A stretch of 64,000 nucleotides of DNA from JBBIQS01 sp037442205 (GCA_037442205.1 JBBIQS010000011.1:1-64000), one strand, 5' to 3'. Counted from the stretch's first letter, positions 16,694 to 26,418 are shown. The notes: generated by a model from the sequence alone, not told the origin. Numbers and translations are program-made.

Positions 16694-18561
16694 GCCGCCC
16701 GCTGCGCTGCTTTGTGCCGGGGCTGATGGCCCTGCTCCTCGCCTCGGCGGCCCTGGGCAAGCCGGGCGAGGACATGGAGGCGGCCAAGGTCGTCCTCGAC
16801 GAGCTGGAGGCCTGGGACACCGCCGCCGCCGCCAAGGCGGTCGAGGGATTGATCCAGCGCTACCCCGAGGCGCGGGCCATCAAGCTGCTCGAGGCCCGGG
16901 TCCGCTTCGAGCAGGGCGATTACCAGGAGGCGGTCGGGCTCTTGGACGAGGTCGGTGCCAAGGGCGACGAGGAGTACGCCGACCTGGTGCGCGCCACGCT
17001 CGACGAGACCGGCAAGTACGAGTCGCGCGAGAGCGCCCACTTCATCCTGCGCTATCGCCCGGGCAAGGACGCGGTGCTGGCTCCCTACGCACTCGACGCC
17101 CTGGAGAAGATCTACGCCGCTCTGCAGCAGGATCTCGGCTACGCCCCGCCGCCCAAGGTCCGGGTCGAGGTCTACGACGACGCCAAGGCCCTGTCGCGGG
17201 TGTCGACGCTGCCGCTCAAGGCCATCAAGACCAGCGGCACCATCGCGATCTGCAAGTTCGACAAGTTGATGATCACCAGCCCCAAGGCGCTGGTGCGCGG
17301 CTACGACTGGCTCGACACCCTGGCCCACGAGTACGTGCACCTGGTGGTCTCCAAGAAGAGCCGCAACACGGTGCCGATCTGGATCCACGAGGGGCTGGCC
17401 AAGTTCCTCGAGTCGCGCTGGCGCGGGGCGCCGGGACAGGCGCTGTCGCCGTCCTCGGCCGGGCTGCTGGCCGCCGCGCTCAAGGAGAACAAGCTCATCC
17501 CCTTCGAGCGGATGCATCCCTCGATGGCGCTGTTGCCCTCGCAGGAGGATGCGGCGCTGGCCTTCGCCGAGGTCTTCACCGCGGTCGAGTACCTGCACCA
17601 GAAGGGCGGCAACGCGCTGTTGGTGAAGCTGATCGACGAGCTCAAGGGCGGCCAGAACTACGACGCCGCGGTGGCCAAGGCGGTGGGGGTCAGCTTCCCC
17701 AAGTTCCAGCAGGAGTGGATGGCCTACCTCGGCAAGCGCGAGTTTCCCAAGGAGACGGTGGCGCTGTCGGTGGAGCACTTGAAATTCAAGGACGACGACG
17801 CCCGCGCGCAGCTGGCGGAGAAAGCCAAGAACAAGGACGAGAAAGCCGAGCGCGAGGCGGCGCGGTTCGGCGATTTCCTGGAGATCGCGGACCCGGAGGG
17901 GCGCAAGCTGGCGCACCTGGGCGAGCTGCTGCGGCTGCGCAACCGGCCGGCGGCCGCCGCCGAGGAGTTCGCCAAGTCTTTTGCGCGGGTGGGCAACCGC
18001 TCCCCGGCCCTCTCCAACCGCTACGCCCAGGCGCTGATCAAGCTCGGCCAGTTCGAGGAGGCCGAGAAGCTGCTCACTGCCAGCCTCAAGCCCTATCCCG
18101 GCTACGCCCGCACCTTCCAGAACCTGGGCGAGGTCTACCTGGCCCGCAAGCGGCCGGCGGAGGCGGAGCGGGCCTTCCTGGAAGTGGTGGGCATCGATCC
18201 CTTCGACCCGCTGCCGCACTCGGCGTTGGCGCAGATCTACCAGCAGCGCGGCGACGAGGCGCGCAAGGAGCGGGAGGTCGACGCGCTGAAGATCCTGGGC
18301 GGCGACAAACCGCAGATGGCCTCGGACCAGGGGATCATCGTCGTCCGCAGCCATCCCTTCGCCCGGGTGCTGCTCGACGGCAAGGAGACCGGCCGGACCA
18401 CGCCCACCACGCTGCGGGTCGCTCCCGGCAGCCACGTGGTCAGGCTGGTCAACGACGAGCGCGGCTTCGCGCGCGAATCGACGGTCGAGGTCGGCGCCAG
18501 CGAGGAGAAGGTGGTCGAGGTGATGCTCGACGAACCAGCGGCTCCTGCTCCGGCGCCTTGA
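16690..18561 (+). CDS. exported peptidase-MA-like protein with TPR and PEGA domains
   Basis: 623 residues. A signal sequence (CFVPGLMALLLASAALG) is followed by a helical region, then a zinc-peptidase domain with HEYVH (213-217) and a downstream WIHEGLAKF carrying the likely third ligand Glu234. TPR repeats follow (about 410-540; LGEVYLARKRPAEAERAFLE), and a C-terminal PEGA domain (VRSHPFARVLLDGKETG...TTPTTLRVAPG). It acts in the periplasm or on the outer membrane. GTG at 16690 overlaps the stop of the upstream gene by 4 bases. Protein substrates are unknown; HExxH plus Glu suggests real activity. Confidence 0.82.
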   Translation: MSRPLRCFVPGLMALLLASAALGKPGEDMEAAKVVLDELEAWDTAAAAKAVEGLIQRYPEARAIKLLEARVRFEQGDYQEAVGLLDEVGAKGDEEYADLVRATLDETGKYESRESAHFILRYRPGKDAVLAPYALDALEKIYAALQQDLGYAPPPKVRVEVYDDAKALSRVSTLPLKAIKTSGTIAICKFDKLMITSPKALVRGYDWLDTLAHEYVHLVVSKKSRNTVPIWIHEGLAKFLESRWRGAPGQALSPSSAGLLAAALKENKLIPFERMHPSMALLPSQEDAALAFAEVFTAVEYLHQKGGNALLVKLIDELKGGQNYDAAVAKAVGVSFPKFQQEWMAYLGKREFPKETVALSVEHLKFKDDDARAQLAEKAKNKDEKAEREAARFGDFLEIADPEGRKLAHLGELLRLRNRPAAAAEEFAKSFARVGNRSPALSNRYAQALIKLGQFEEAEKLLTASLKPYPGYARTFQNLGEVYLARKRPAEAERAFLEVVGIDPFDPLPHSALAQIYQQRGDEARKEREVDALKILGGDKPQMASDQGIIVVRSHPFARVLLDGKETGRTTPTTLRVAPGSHVVRLVNDERGFARESTVEVGASEEKVVEVMLDEPAAPAPAP

Positions 18562-18620
18562 AGCCCTGGAAATCGCCGGGCAATCCGGTGCAGGATGGCG
18601 CCCCTTTCACGGAGGCCGCC

Positions 18621-19193
18621 ATGACCGACAGCCAGCCGATGACGATGTTGGACGCCTTTCTTCCCCAGCGGCGCGCGCTGCACCAGGCCGCGCTGATCCT
18701 CGGGGCGAGCTTGGCGATCGGGCTCTTGTCGCAGGTGGCCATCCCGCTGCCGATGACCCCGGTGCCGCTGACGCTGCAGACTTTCGCGGTGCTGCTCACC
18801 GGGCTGACCCTGGGCCGCAAGCTGGGTACCGCCGCGGTGCTCGCCTGGCTGGCCGAGGGCGCGATCGGGCTGCCGGTGTTCGCCGGCGGCGTCGGCGGCG
18901 CGGCCTGGCTCTTGGGCCCGACCGGCGGCTACCTGATCGGCTTCGCCTTCGCCGCGGCGCTGGTGGGCTGGCTCGCCGAGCGCCATTGGGATCGCCGTCC
19001 GCTGACCGCGGCCCTGGCGATGGCCCTGGGCAGCGCGGTGATCTACGCCTTCGGAGTCGTCGGGCTGCTGCGGTTCGAGCCGCTGTCGCTGGCGGTGATG
19101 CAGGGCGTGGTCCCGTTCCTGCCCGGCGACCTGATCAAGATCGCAGTCGCTACCCTCGGGCTGCCCGGGGGCTGGGCGATGCTCCGTCGTTAG
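18621..19193 (+). CDS. bioY: biotin ECF transporter S component BioY
   Basis: 190-residue, six-helix membrane protein that binds biotin. It carries the family segments IPLPMTPVPLTLQTFAVLLTG, GPTGGYLIGF and PFLPGDLIKI. The ATG at 18621 is preceded by ACGGAGG. No bioM or bioN energising subunits lie next to it, so it either works alone, as reported for some BioY proteins, or uses a shared ECF module elsewhere. It follows the peptidase gene by 59 bases and is convergent with recA across a terminator. Confidence 0.95.
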   Translation: MTDSQPMTMLDAFLPQRRALHQAALILGASLAIGLLSQVAIPLPMTPVPLTLQTFAVLLTGLTLGRKLGTAAVLAWLAEGAIGLPVFAGGVGGAAWLLGPTGGYLIGFAFAAALVGWLAERHWDRRPLTAALAMALGSAVIYAFGVVGLLRFEPLSLAVMQGVVPFLPGDLIKIAVATLGLPGGWAMLRR

Positions 19194-19219
19194 GATTCCG
19201 ATACAGAATCAGGTTCGAC

Positions 19220-19411
19220 GGAGTTCCGTTCACCCCGAGCGGAGGCCTCGCTTGCGAGGCCGTAGTCGAGGGGGCGCCGGTACCTCGAGCGCAAGCCCTT
19301 CGACTCCGCGGCTTCGTCGCTGCACTCAGGGCGAACGGGAGCATCGGTGGACGTGAGCCGTCCCTCGACTTCGGCGCGGCGCGCCTGCGCTCGGGACGAA
19401 CGGAGGCCGGC
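19220..19411. repeat. cluster of three inverted intergenic modules
   Basis: Between bioY and recA lie three copies of the module seen at 11613-11932: plus orientation near 19225-19273 (TTCACCCCGAGCGG ... AGTCGAGGGG), minus near 19289-19333 (CCCTTCGACTCC ... CAGGGCGAACGGG) and minus near 19362-19411 (CCCTCGACTTCGG ... CTCGGGACGAACGG). The centres are GC-rich and variable. The rest of the 325-base gap holds only the terminator. Confidence 0.7.
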
Positions 19412-19426
19412 CGACCCCGGACCCGG

Positions 19427-19474
19427 AAAAATGAAGCGGCCCCCAGCTCTCGCCAGGGGCCGCGCGACCTTTTT
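19427..19474. terminator. bidirectional terminator between bioY and recA
   Basis: Stem GCGGCCCC (19436-19443) pairs with GGGGCCGC (19456-19463) around a 12-base loop. TTTTT follows on the plus strand (19470-19474) and AAAAA precedes (19427-19431), giving a U-run on the minus strand as well. It can serve both convergent genes. Confidence 0.8.
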
Positions 19475-19518
19475 GACCGCCGAACCCGCCAGGGCCGGCG
19501 CCGGTCGATGCCTTTCTG

Positions 19519-20610
<1,092 letters not shown>

Positions 20611-20663
20611 GCTGGGCTCCTTCTTATGGCCGGCTGCTCACCGGCAGGGTTGGCCGCTTGGCG

Positions 20664-20680
20664 ACTGTACGGATGTTTAG
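20664..20680 (-). promoter_or_regulatory. lexA box: candidate LexA (SOS) box of recA
   Basis: Minus strand CTAAACATCCGTACAGT. It agrees at 15 of 17 positions with the Myxococcus xanthus LexA consensus as I remember it (CTRHAMRYBYGTTCAGS). It overlaps the putative -10 region of recA. Confidence 0.6.
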
Positions 20681-20703
20681 TGCATCCGAGGGCTGACTTG
20701 CAA
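20674..20703 (-). promoter_or_regulatory. candidate recA promoter
   Basis: TTGCAA (20703-20698) and TAAACA (20679-20674) on the minus strand are separated by 18 bases. Both are imperfect hexamers. The -10 falls inside the LexA-like box, which is the expected repression geometry. Confidence 0.4.
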
Positions 20704-21173
20704 GCGCGGCGAGTAATTAACAGAGGGGTCTGACATCGGCGAGGGGCGGAGCCCGAAGGTGGAAGGGGCTGCCTGCTCCGCCGACAGCCTAACCCGGCGA
20801 ATCTGGGCAAAAATCCAGTGCCAAGCTGGCCGACGAGCCTCGCGGGGGCTTCTCGGCCAGTTCGCTGCTGCGTTCCCGAGGGGTTGGCGGTCTGTGGGCC
20901 AGCTCGGAGCTGGCTGCGCAGGCGGCCAGGGTTCGAGAAACCAGCTCCGAGCTGCCGGACGAACCTCCGCGGCTTCAATGAGCCTGCTCGAGCCTTGGTC
21001 GGCCATCGCTGAATCGCCAAGACGAAGATCGACAGGTCCTTCGCATCGAGCTTCTGGTTGGCGATTCCGACGGCGCCCTGAAAGAGGCCATCATCGAGGA
21101 GAGCCGGCGATCGCCATCGCGACGGGCGGACCTTTCTCTGCGCCGCGCCCGAGGGATCCGAAGGAGGAGGGGG
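20704..21173. other. gene-poor gap with degenerate internal repeats
   Basis: No convincing gene between the recA promoter and the AraC-type regulator. Phrases recur in altered form: AGCTGGCCGACGAGCCTCGCGG near 20825 and AGCTGCCGGACGAACCTCCGCGG near 20950, and GCCAGCTCGGAGCTGG next to CCAGCTCCGAGCTG. The short reading frames here are rich in Arg, Gly and Pro and overlap one another. It may be a decayed gene or a diverged repeat. Confidence 0.5.
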
Positions 21174-22172
21174 CTACCTGCGAACCCGCCACTGCCGCGG
21201 CGTCGTCCCGGTCCAGCGCTTGAAGGCGCGGGTGAAGGCGCTCTGCTCGGAGAACCCCACCAGCCAGGCCACTTCGGCGAGCGGAAGCTCGGGGTCGCGC
21301 AGGTAGGCGCGGGCCAGGGCTGCGCGGACCTCGTCGAGCAGGCCGGAATAGCTCTGCCCCTCTTCCTTGAGCCGGCGCTGAAGGGTGCGCTCGCTCATCC
21401 CCAGCCGGCGGGCGACCGGCGCCGCGCTCGGATCGCCTGCCTTCAGCTGCTCGCCGATGACTTCGCGCAGCTGCGCCACGAAAGGCGGGGCCGCTCGCGG
21501 CAGCTCGGCCTTCAGTCGCCGGGCGAGGTCCTCGAGGACTGACAGCAGATTGGCGTCGGCACAGCGGACCGGGGTTTCCCAGGCGGCGCGGGGGATGAGC
21601 AGCCGAGGCTGCGCGCTCTCCCAGCGAACCTGGGCCGCGAAGATCTTCCGATGGGCGCTGTCGTCCGGCGGAGCCGGGGCGGCCAGCTCGACCGCGAGCA
21701 GCGGCCAGTCGGCGCCGACGGCGGCGCGGCTTCGCACGACCAGCGCCGCGAAGGTGTACTCCTGCGCCGGCAGCGGGAGCTCGCACTGTCCGGGCGCGCT
21801 CAGCCGAAGCTCCACCGGATCCTGGCCGGCGAGCTCGATGGCCATCCGGGGATCGACCAGCGAGAAGTAGTCGGCGATGCGCCGAAGCCCCTCGCCGACG
21901 GTCGGGCTGTTGGCGGCCAGGAAGTCGATGACCTTGTAGGCGCCCAGGGGAAGCCCAGCGGCAGCGCTCAGCGCCAGGTGCGGCTCGGGGCAGCGGGCGT
22001 AGACCTCGCTCCACACCGCGTCGGCGGCGGAGGCGGGGAGTCGGGCGTCGGGGGCGAAGACCGCCGCCCGCTCGAGCCCGACCGCGGCGAGAACTTCGTC
22101 CGTGTCGATTCCGGCATGGGCTGCCTGCTCGAGCAGGGCCCGGCTGGCGACGGCGAGAACGAGTGGCTGCAC
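21174..22172 (-). CDS. AraC family transcriptional regulator
   Basis: 332 residues. The N-terminal 200 residues resemble the ligand-binding domain (arabinose-operon-type PF12625) found in OruR/ArgR-like AraC proteins. The C-terminal 100 residues carry two helix-turn-helix motifs: PVARRLGMSERTLQRRLKEEG and PLAEVAWLVGFSEQSAFTRAFKRWTG, the latter being the conserved AraC signature. The start is GTG at 22172. It lies 34 bases before the Lnt-like gene on the same strand; the shared transcript may be coincidental. No ligand can be proposed. Confidence 0.9.
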   Translation of the reverse strand: MQPLVLAVASRALLEQAAHAGIDTDEVLAAVGLERAAVFAPDARLPASAADAVWSEVYARCPEPHLALSAAAGLPLGAYKVIDFLAANSPTVGEGLRRIADYFSLVDPRMAIELAGQDPVELRLSAPGQCELPLPAQEYTFAALVVRSRAAVGADWPLLAVELAAPAPPDDSAHRKIFAAQVRWESAQPRLLIPRAAWETPVRCADANLLSVLEDLARRLKAELPRAAPPFVAQLREVIGEQLKAGDPSAAPVARRLGMSERTLQRRLKEEGQSYSGLLDEVRAALARAYLRDPELPLAEVAWLVGFSEQSAFTRAFKRWTGTTPRQWRVRR

Positions 22173-22206
22173 GCCGCCGAGCCTATCAGCCTCGCCGGCG
22201 CTCGCG

Positions 22207-23646
22207 TCACGCCCGCCGGCGCCGCAGGGCCAATCCTCCCGCGATCAGCGAGAACCCCAGGCAGGTCAGGGGGAACCAGTCGCCGAGGGTGCCGTAGACG
22301 GTGCGGACCCCGTGGCGCGGCAGGTTCACCACCAGGACCCGCTCGGCGTCGTCCCAGTGACTGAGCCAGCCGCGCAGCCGCCCGTAGGGATCGATGCCCG
22401 CCGACAGCCCGAAGCGCGTCGAGCGCACGATCGAATGCCCGGTCTCGATCGCCCGCAGCGCCGCCATCTGCGTGTGGAGAGGATCGATCCCACGCCAGTC
22501 GGAAGAGGGCAGGGCCACCAGATCCGCTTCCAGCGCGGCATGTTTCAGCGCAAGCCGCGGGAAGTCGTAGTCGTAGCAGATGGCTCCCGACACCCGCCCT
22601 AACTCGTCGTCCACGAACAGCGGGAGCGGTGCCTCGCCGCGGATCGCCGGTTCTCCAGGCACCGGGTGGTGCTTCAGGTACTGGTGGTCGACGACGCCCT
22701 GCGCGGTGACGAAGGCGTACTTGTTCTCGAAGCGCAGCGGCTCCAGCGAGCGCGGGACGACGTAGGCCGCCACCAGATGGACCCGCTCCTCGCGCGCGAG
22801 AGTCCGAAGGCGCTCGAGCCACCCTGGCTCGTCCTCGGGGAGCACCAGCGCCGCGGCCTCGGCAAAGACCACCAGCCGCGCCCCGGCGCGGGCCGCAAGC
22901 CGGGTCCGGCGGAAGAGGCCGGCCTCGATGGCCGCCTTTTCCTCGCGGGACGGCAGGGGAAGTCCTCCGAAGGTGGCGTCGGTTCCGACCGCCGCCACCC
23001 GGCGGGTCTCGCTGGCCTGGCCGCTCGCCGCCGCGAGTCGGGCCTCGCCGAACACTCCGGCAGCCAGCACCGCTCCGAGGGCCAGCGCCGCCCAGCGAAT
23101 CCGCCCCGGCTCGAGCCCGTCCAGGCACGCCTCCAGCGCGGCCGCGGTGAGATAGACGAGGAAGCTCACGCCGTGCAGGCCGGTGATCGAGGCGAGCTGC
23201 AGCAGCGGCAGGAATTCGAGCTGGGTGTTGGCCGCCGCTCCCCAGGTCCCCAGGGGTAGCAGCGCGTGGGACACCCATTCTCCGACGACCATCAGCGCGG
23301 CGAAGGCCACGAGCCCCAGCCCTTCGCCCACGCGCGGCCGCAGCCAGGCCCAGAGCAGATACGGCGGGGTGAGGAGCAGCGACAGCGGCACGGCGAAGAG
23401 CGGCGCGAAGTACAGCGGCAGCGGCGCGGTGAGGATCTTGGCCGTGGCCAAGTTCAGGGCCAGCAGCGATGCCGCCAAGAAGGCAGCTCGGCTCTTCCAG
23501 CCGCGGGTTATCCGCAGGTAGCGCAGGAAGGGAATCGGCGTCAGCCAGGCGAGCAGGCCCATGCCGAAGCGCAGCTGGGAGGCCATGAGAAGCGCTGCTC
23601 CGAGGAGCAGCCAGGACCAGGGATGTTTGTCGAGTCGTGTCAGCAT
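22207..23646 (-). CDS. apolipoprotein N-acyltransferase-like protein (Lnt/nitrilase fold)
   Basis: 479 residues. The first 220 hold about six to seven membrane helices; the rest is a carbon-nitrogen hydrolase domain. The catalytic triad candidates are Glu in VVFAEAAAL, Lys in QYLKHHPVPGE and Cys in AICYDYDF, the same order and context as E. coli Lnt (Glu267, Lys335, Cys387). A C-terminal membrane helix follows. It would transfer an acyl chain to the N-terminus of lipoproteins in the inner membrane. Sequence is shorter and more divergent than Lnt proper, so it may be a paralogue with another acceptor. ATG 23646 lacks a strong ribosome site. Confidence 0.83.
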   Translation of the reverse strand: MLTRLDKHPWSWLLLGAALLMASQLRFGMGLLAWLTPIPFLRYLRITRGWKSRAAFLAASLLALNLATAKILTAPLPLYFAPLFAVPLSLLLTPPYLLWAWLRPRVGEGLGLVAFAALMVVGEWVSHALLPLGTWGAAANTQLEFLPLLQLASITGLHGVSFLVYLTAAALEACLDGLEPGRIRWAALALGAVLAAGVFGEARLAAASGQASETRRVAAVGTDATFGGLPLPSREEKAAIEAGLFRRTRLAARAGARLVVFAEAAALVLPEDEPGWLERLRTLAREERVHLVAAYVVPRSLEPLRFENKYAFVTAQGVVDHQYLKHHPVPGEPAIRGEAPLPLFVDDELGRVSGAICYDYDFPRLALKHAALEADLVALPSSDWRGIDPLHTQMAALRAIETGHSIVRSTRFGLSAGIDPYGRLRGWLSHWDDAERVLVVNLPRHGVRTVYGTLGDWFPLTCLGFSLIAGGLALRRRRA

Positions 23647-23820
23647 GGCCGCAAGATGCGCCCGCTCCGAGGCGGCGTCTTGACGGCGAACGACAGTCTC
23701 TTGACCGGCGGCGCCAAGGCGCGGGTCTCGGCCGGCGGTGGTCCGAGCTCCCAGGAATGGCAGGGAGGGCACGTCCGGATCAGGTGAGCGCCGCGCCTGG
23801 CCGATTCGTTAGCGTCGTGC

Positions 23821-24465
23821 ATGTCCAAACTCCGCCTGTCGGTCTCGATGTCTCTCGATGGCTTCGTCGCCGGTCCCAACCAGAGCGTCGACCACCCGCT
23901 CGGCGTCGGCGGGATGCGGCTGCACGAGTGGGTCTTCCCGCTGGAGGCCTTCCGCCGGATGCACGGCGAGCAGGGAGGGGAGGTCGACGAGAGCACGCCC
24001 ATCATCGAGGGGCGGTTCGCCAACGTCGGAGCCAGCGTGATGGGCCGCAACATGTTCGGCGGCGGCCCCGGTCCCTGGAATTCCGCCAGGCCCTGGAACG
24101 GCTGGTGGGGAAACAATCCCCCCTTTCACCACCCGGTGTTCGTGCTCACGCACCACCCGCGCGCGCCGCTCGCGCTGGAGGGCGGGACCACCTTCACCTT
24201 CGTCACCGAGGGCATCGAAGCCGCGCTCGAGGAGGCTAAAGGTGCGGCGGGCGGCAAGGACGTCTCTCTGGGAGGCGGGGCCCAGGCGGCGCGCCAGTAT
24301 CTTGCCGCCGGGCTGGTGGACGAGTTCGAGCTGAGCCTGGTCCCGATCCTCCTGGGCCGCGGCGAGCGGCTGTTCGAAGGGCTCGGCGAGGAACTCCACG
24401 GGCTGGAGTTGGTCCGGGTCGTCCCGGCGAGGAAGGTGGTGCACCTCAGGCTCGCGCGGCGGTGA
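23821..24465 (+). CDS. dihydrofolate reductase family protein (RibD C-terminal type)
   Basis: 214 residues, one domain. The N-terminus MSKLRLSVSMSLDGFVAGPNQS is the NADPH-binding start of the RibD_C/DHFR-like family, MGRNMFGGG is its central loop, and VSLGGGAQAARQYLAAGLVDEFELSLVPILLGRG is the conserved second half. Such stand-alone proteins are predicted reductases with unknown substrates; folate reduction by this one is not implied. ATG at 23821. It is 97 bases before the alpha/beta hydrolase gene and may share its transcript. Confidence 0.88.
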   Translation: MSKLRLSVSMSLDGFVAGPNQSVDHPLGVGGMRLHEWVFPLEAFRRMHGEQGGEVDESTPIIEGRFANVGASVMGRNMFGGGPGPWNSARPWNGWWGNNPPFHHPVFVLTHHPRAPLALEGGTTFTFVTEGIEAALEEAKGAAGGKDVSLGGGAQAARQYLAAGLVDEFELSLVPILLGRGERLFEGLGEELHGLELVRVVPARKVVHLRLARR

Positions 24466-24562
24466 GGCGCTCGGGAGCGCGGGCGGTTGCCTGCGCGCAT
24501 CCTGGAATTGGAGAGCAAGAAGCGGAGAGCGGCCGCCGGCCGAACTCCGATACACCTCGGCC

Positions 24563-25279
24563 ATGAGCAGATATCTTCTCCTTCATGGCAGCTGGCACGG
24601 AGCGTGGTGTTGGTTCAAGGTGGCGCCCCGGCTCCGCCAGTTTGGCGAGGTGGTCGTCCCCAACCTTCCTGGCCGCGGCCGAGATCCGGCGTGGGCGCCG
24701 ACGGTGACGCTGAATCGGATGCTCCGGGCGGTCGCGCCCGCGTTGCACGCCTCGAGCCCCACGACGGTGGTGGCGCACAGCCGGTACGGGGTTCTGGCGA
24801 CCGCGTTGGCGGAGGCCTTCCCCGAAAAGATCCGGCGGGTCGTCTACCTGGCGGCGTACATGCTGCCGAATCGCCACCGGGTCAGCGACTACTTCGCTGT
24901 CGACCGCGATTCCTATCTGCAGCCGCACGTCGAGGTCAGCTGGGTCGGGGTCTGGGATCGGCTCGCCCCCGAGGCCTATGTCGAAGGGCTCTACGCCGAT
25001 TGCGCTCAGGAGGATATCGAGCTCGCCAGCCGGCTGCTGTGCCGTGAGCCCTCGCTGCCGGCGCTGGCCCGGGTCGCCACCAGCGAGGCCAGGTTTGGCC
25101 GCGTGCCCAAGGCTTACATCCGGCTCACCCGCGACCGCGCGGTCTCCCCGCAGCTGCAGGACCGGATGATCGAGGCTGCGGGCGTCGAGCGCGTCGAGAG
25201 TCTCGAGGCCAGCCACTCCGCCTACTTCTCGCTGCCGGAGCAACTCGTCGCGGCCATCCGGCGCTTGGATTCGCCATGA
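24563..25279 (+). CDS. alpha/beta hydrolase
   Basis: 238 residues of the plant-esterase/hydroxynitrile-lyase-like subgroup. The oxyanion-loop segment is LLHGSWHGAWCW. The nucleophile elbow is AHSRYG (Ser near residue 74, canonical HSxxG with Arg-Tyr). The acid is probably Asp in RLTRDRAVS and the base is His in SLEASHSAYFSLPE. It lacks a signal peptide, so it is cytoplasmic. Its stop overlaps the ada start as ATGA, so the two are translationally coupled, an unusual pairing. Confidence 0.88.
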   Translation: MSRYLLLHGSWHGAWCWFKVAPRLRQFGEVVVPNLPGRGRDPAWAPTVTLNRMLRAVAPALHASSPTTVVAHSRYGVLATALAEAFPEKIRRVVYLAAYMLPNRHRVSDYFAVDRDSYLQPHVEVSWVGVWDRLAPEAYVEGLYADCAQEDIELASRLLCREPSLPALARVATSEARFGRVPKAYIRLTRDRAVSPQLQDRMIEAAGVERVESLEASHSAYFSLPEQLVAAIRRLDSP

Positions 25280-26376
25280 GTCGCGTTCGCCGAGGAGCAA
25301 AGTCGCGAAGCGGCACGGCGACGGGGGCGGCCCGGGTCGAGGGCGATCCCCGCTGGGCGGCGATCTGTTCGCGGGACGCGGCTGCGGACGGCACCTTCTT
25401 CTACTCGGTCAAGACCACCGGCGTGTTCTGCCGGCCCTCGTGCGGCGCGCGGAGACCGCGGCCGGAGAACGTGACCTTTCACTCCACGGCGGAGGAGGCC
25501 GCGCGGGCCGGCTTCCGTCCCTGCCGGCGCTGCAAGCCCGACCAACCTTCGGCCCTCGAGCGCGCCGCCGCCCAGATCGCGCCCCTCTGTCGCCTCCTCG
25601 AGGCCAGCGACGAGGCCCCGTCCCTGCGCGCGCTCGCCCGCGAGGCCGGGTTGAGCGTGTTTCACACCTTGCGGCTCTTCAAAGCGGTGACCGGGGTGAC
25701 GCCACGCGCCTATGCGGCAGCCTGTCGGGCGGAGCGCGTGCGGACCGGGCTCCTGGAGGGGAGGCCGGTCACCGAGGCGATGTACCGGGCCGGCTACGGC
25801 TCCTCCAGGGCGTTCTACGAGCGCGCCGGACAGCTGCTCGGAATGAGCCCCACTCAGTACCGTTCCGGCGGTGCGCGCCTGGGAATCCGCTTCGCCGTCG
25901 GAGAGTGCTCGCTGGGCTCGGTGCTGGTGGCGGCGACCGAGCGCGGGGTGTGCGCCATCCTGCTGGGCGAGGATCCGCAGCAACTGGTCCATGACTTGGA
26001 GCGGCGCTTTCCGCGCGCCGAGCTGGTCGGCGGCGACGCCAGCTTCGAGGAGCTGGTCGCGCAGGTGGTCGGGTTGATCGAGCGGCCGGCGCTGGGGGCG
26101 AACCTGCCGCTCGACATCCGCGGCACCGCCTTTCAGCTGCGGGTCTGGAAGGCCCTGAGCGCCGTCCCTGCCGGCAAGACCGTCACCTACGCCCAGCTCG
26201 CCGCCGCGGCCGGGGTTCCGAGGTCCACTCGCGCGGTGGCCGGAGCGTGCGCGGCGAATCCCCTGGCGGTGGCGATCCCCTGTCACCGAGTCGTTCGCAG
26301 CGACGGGGGCCTGTCGGGGTACCGATGGGGAGTCGAGCGCAAGGCCGCGCTGCTGAAACGCGAAGGCGCGCGGTAG
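25276..26376 (+). CDS. ada: bifunctional Ada DNA alkylation repair protein and regulator
   Basis: 366 residues in the full Ada order. The N-terminal zinc domain has Cys52, Cys56, Cys83 and Cys86 (GVFCRPSCG and CRRCKP), where Cys52 would accept methyl from phosphotriesters and switch on the activator. An AraC-type DNA-binding domain follows (LREAGLSVFHTLRLFK region, about 115-200). The C-terminal O6-methylguanine-DNA methyltransferase has the acceptor motif PCHRVV (Cys336). Ada both repairs alkylated DNA and activates its own operon. The overlap with the upstream hydrolase gene implies that both are induced together if autoregulated. Confidence 0.95.
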   Translation: MSRVRRGAKSRSGTATGAARVEGDPRWAAICSRDAAADGTFFYSVKTTGVFCRPSCGARRPRPENVTFHSTAEEAARAGFRPCRRCKPDQPSALERAAAQIAPLCRLLEASDEAPSLRALAREAGLSVFHTLRLFKAVTGVTPRAYAAACRAERVRTGLLEGRPVTEAMYRAGYGSSRAFYERAGQLLGMSPTQYRSGGARLGIRFAVGECSLGSVLVAATERGVCAILLGEDPQQLVHDLERRFPRAELVGGDASFEELVAQVVGLIERPALGANLPLDIRGTAFQLRVWKALSAVPAGKTVTYAQLAAAAGVPRSTRAVAGACAANPLAVAIPCHRVVRSDGGLSGYRWGVERKAALLKREGAR

Positions 26377-26409
26377 CGGGGCCGGCGAGCTCGACGCCCG
26401 CCGGCCCCG
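26377..26409. terminator. hairpin between ada and the multicopper oxidase gene
   Basis: Perfect 11-bp stem CGGGGCCGGCG with CGCCGGCCCCG and an 11-base loop, immediately after the ada stop and before the oxidase stop on the opposite strand. A T-poor tail makes the efficiency uncertain. Confidence 0.6.
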
Positions 26410-26418
26410 AACCGACCT

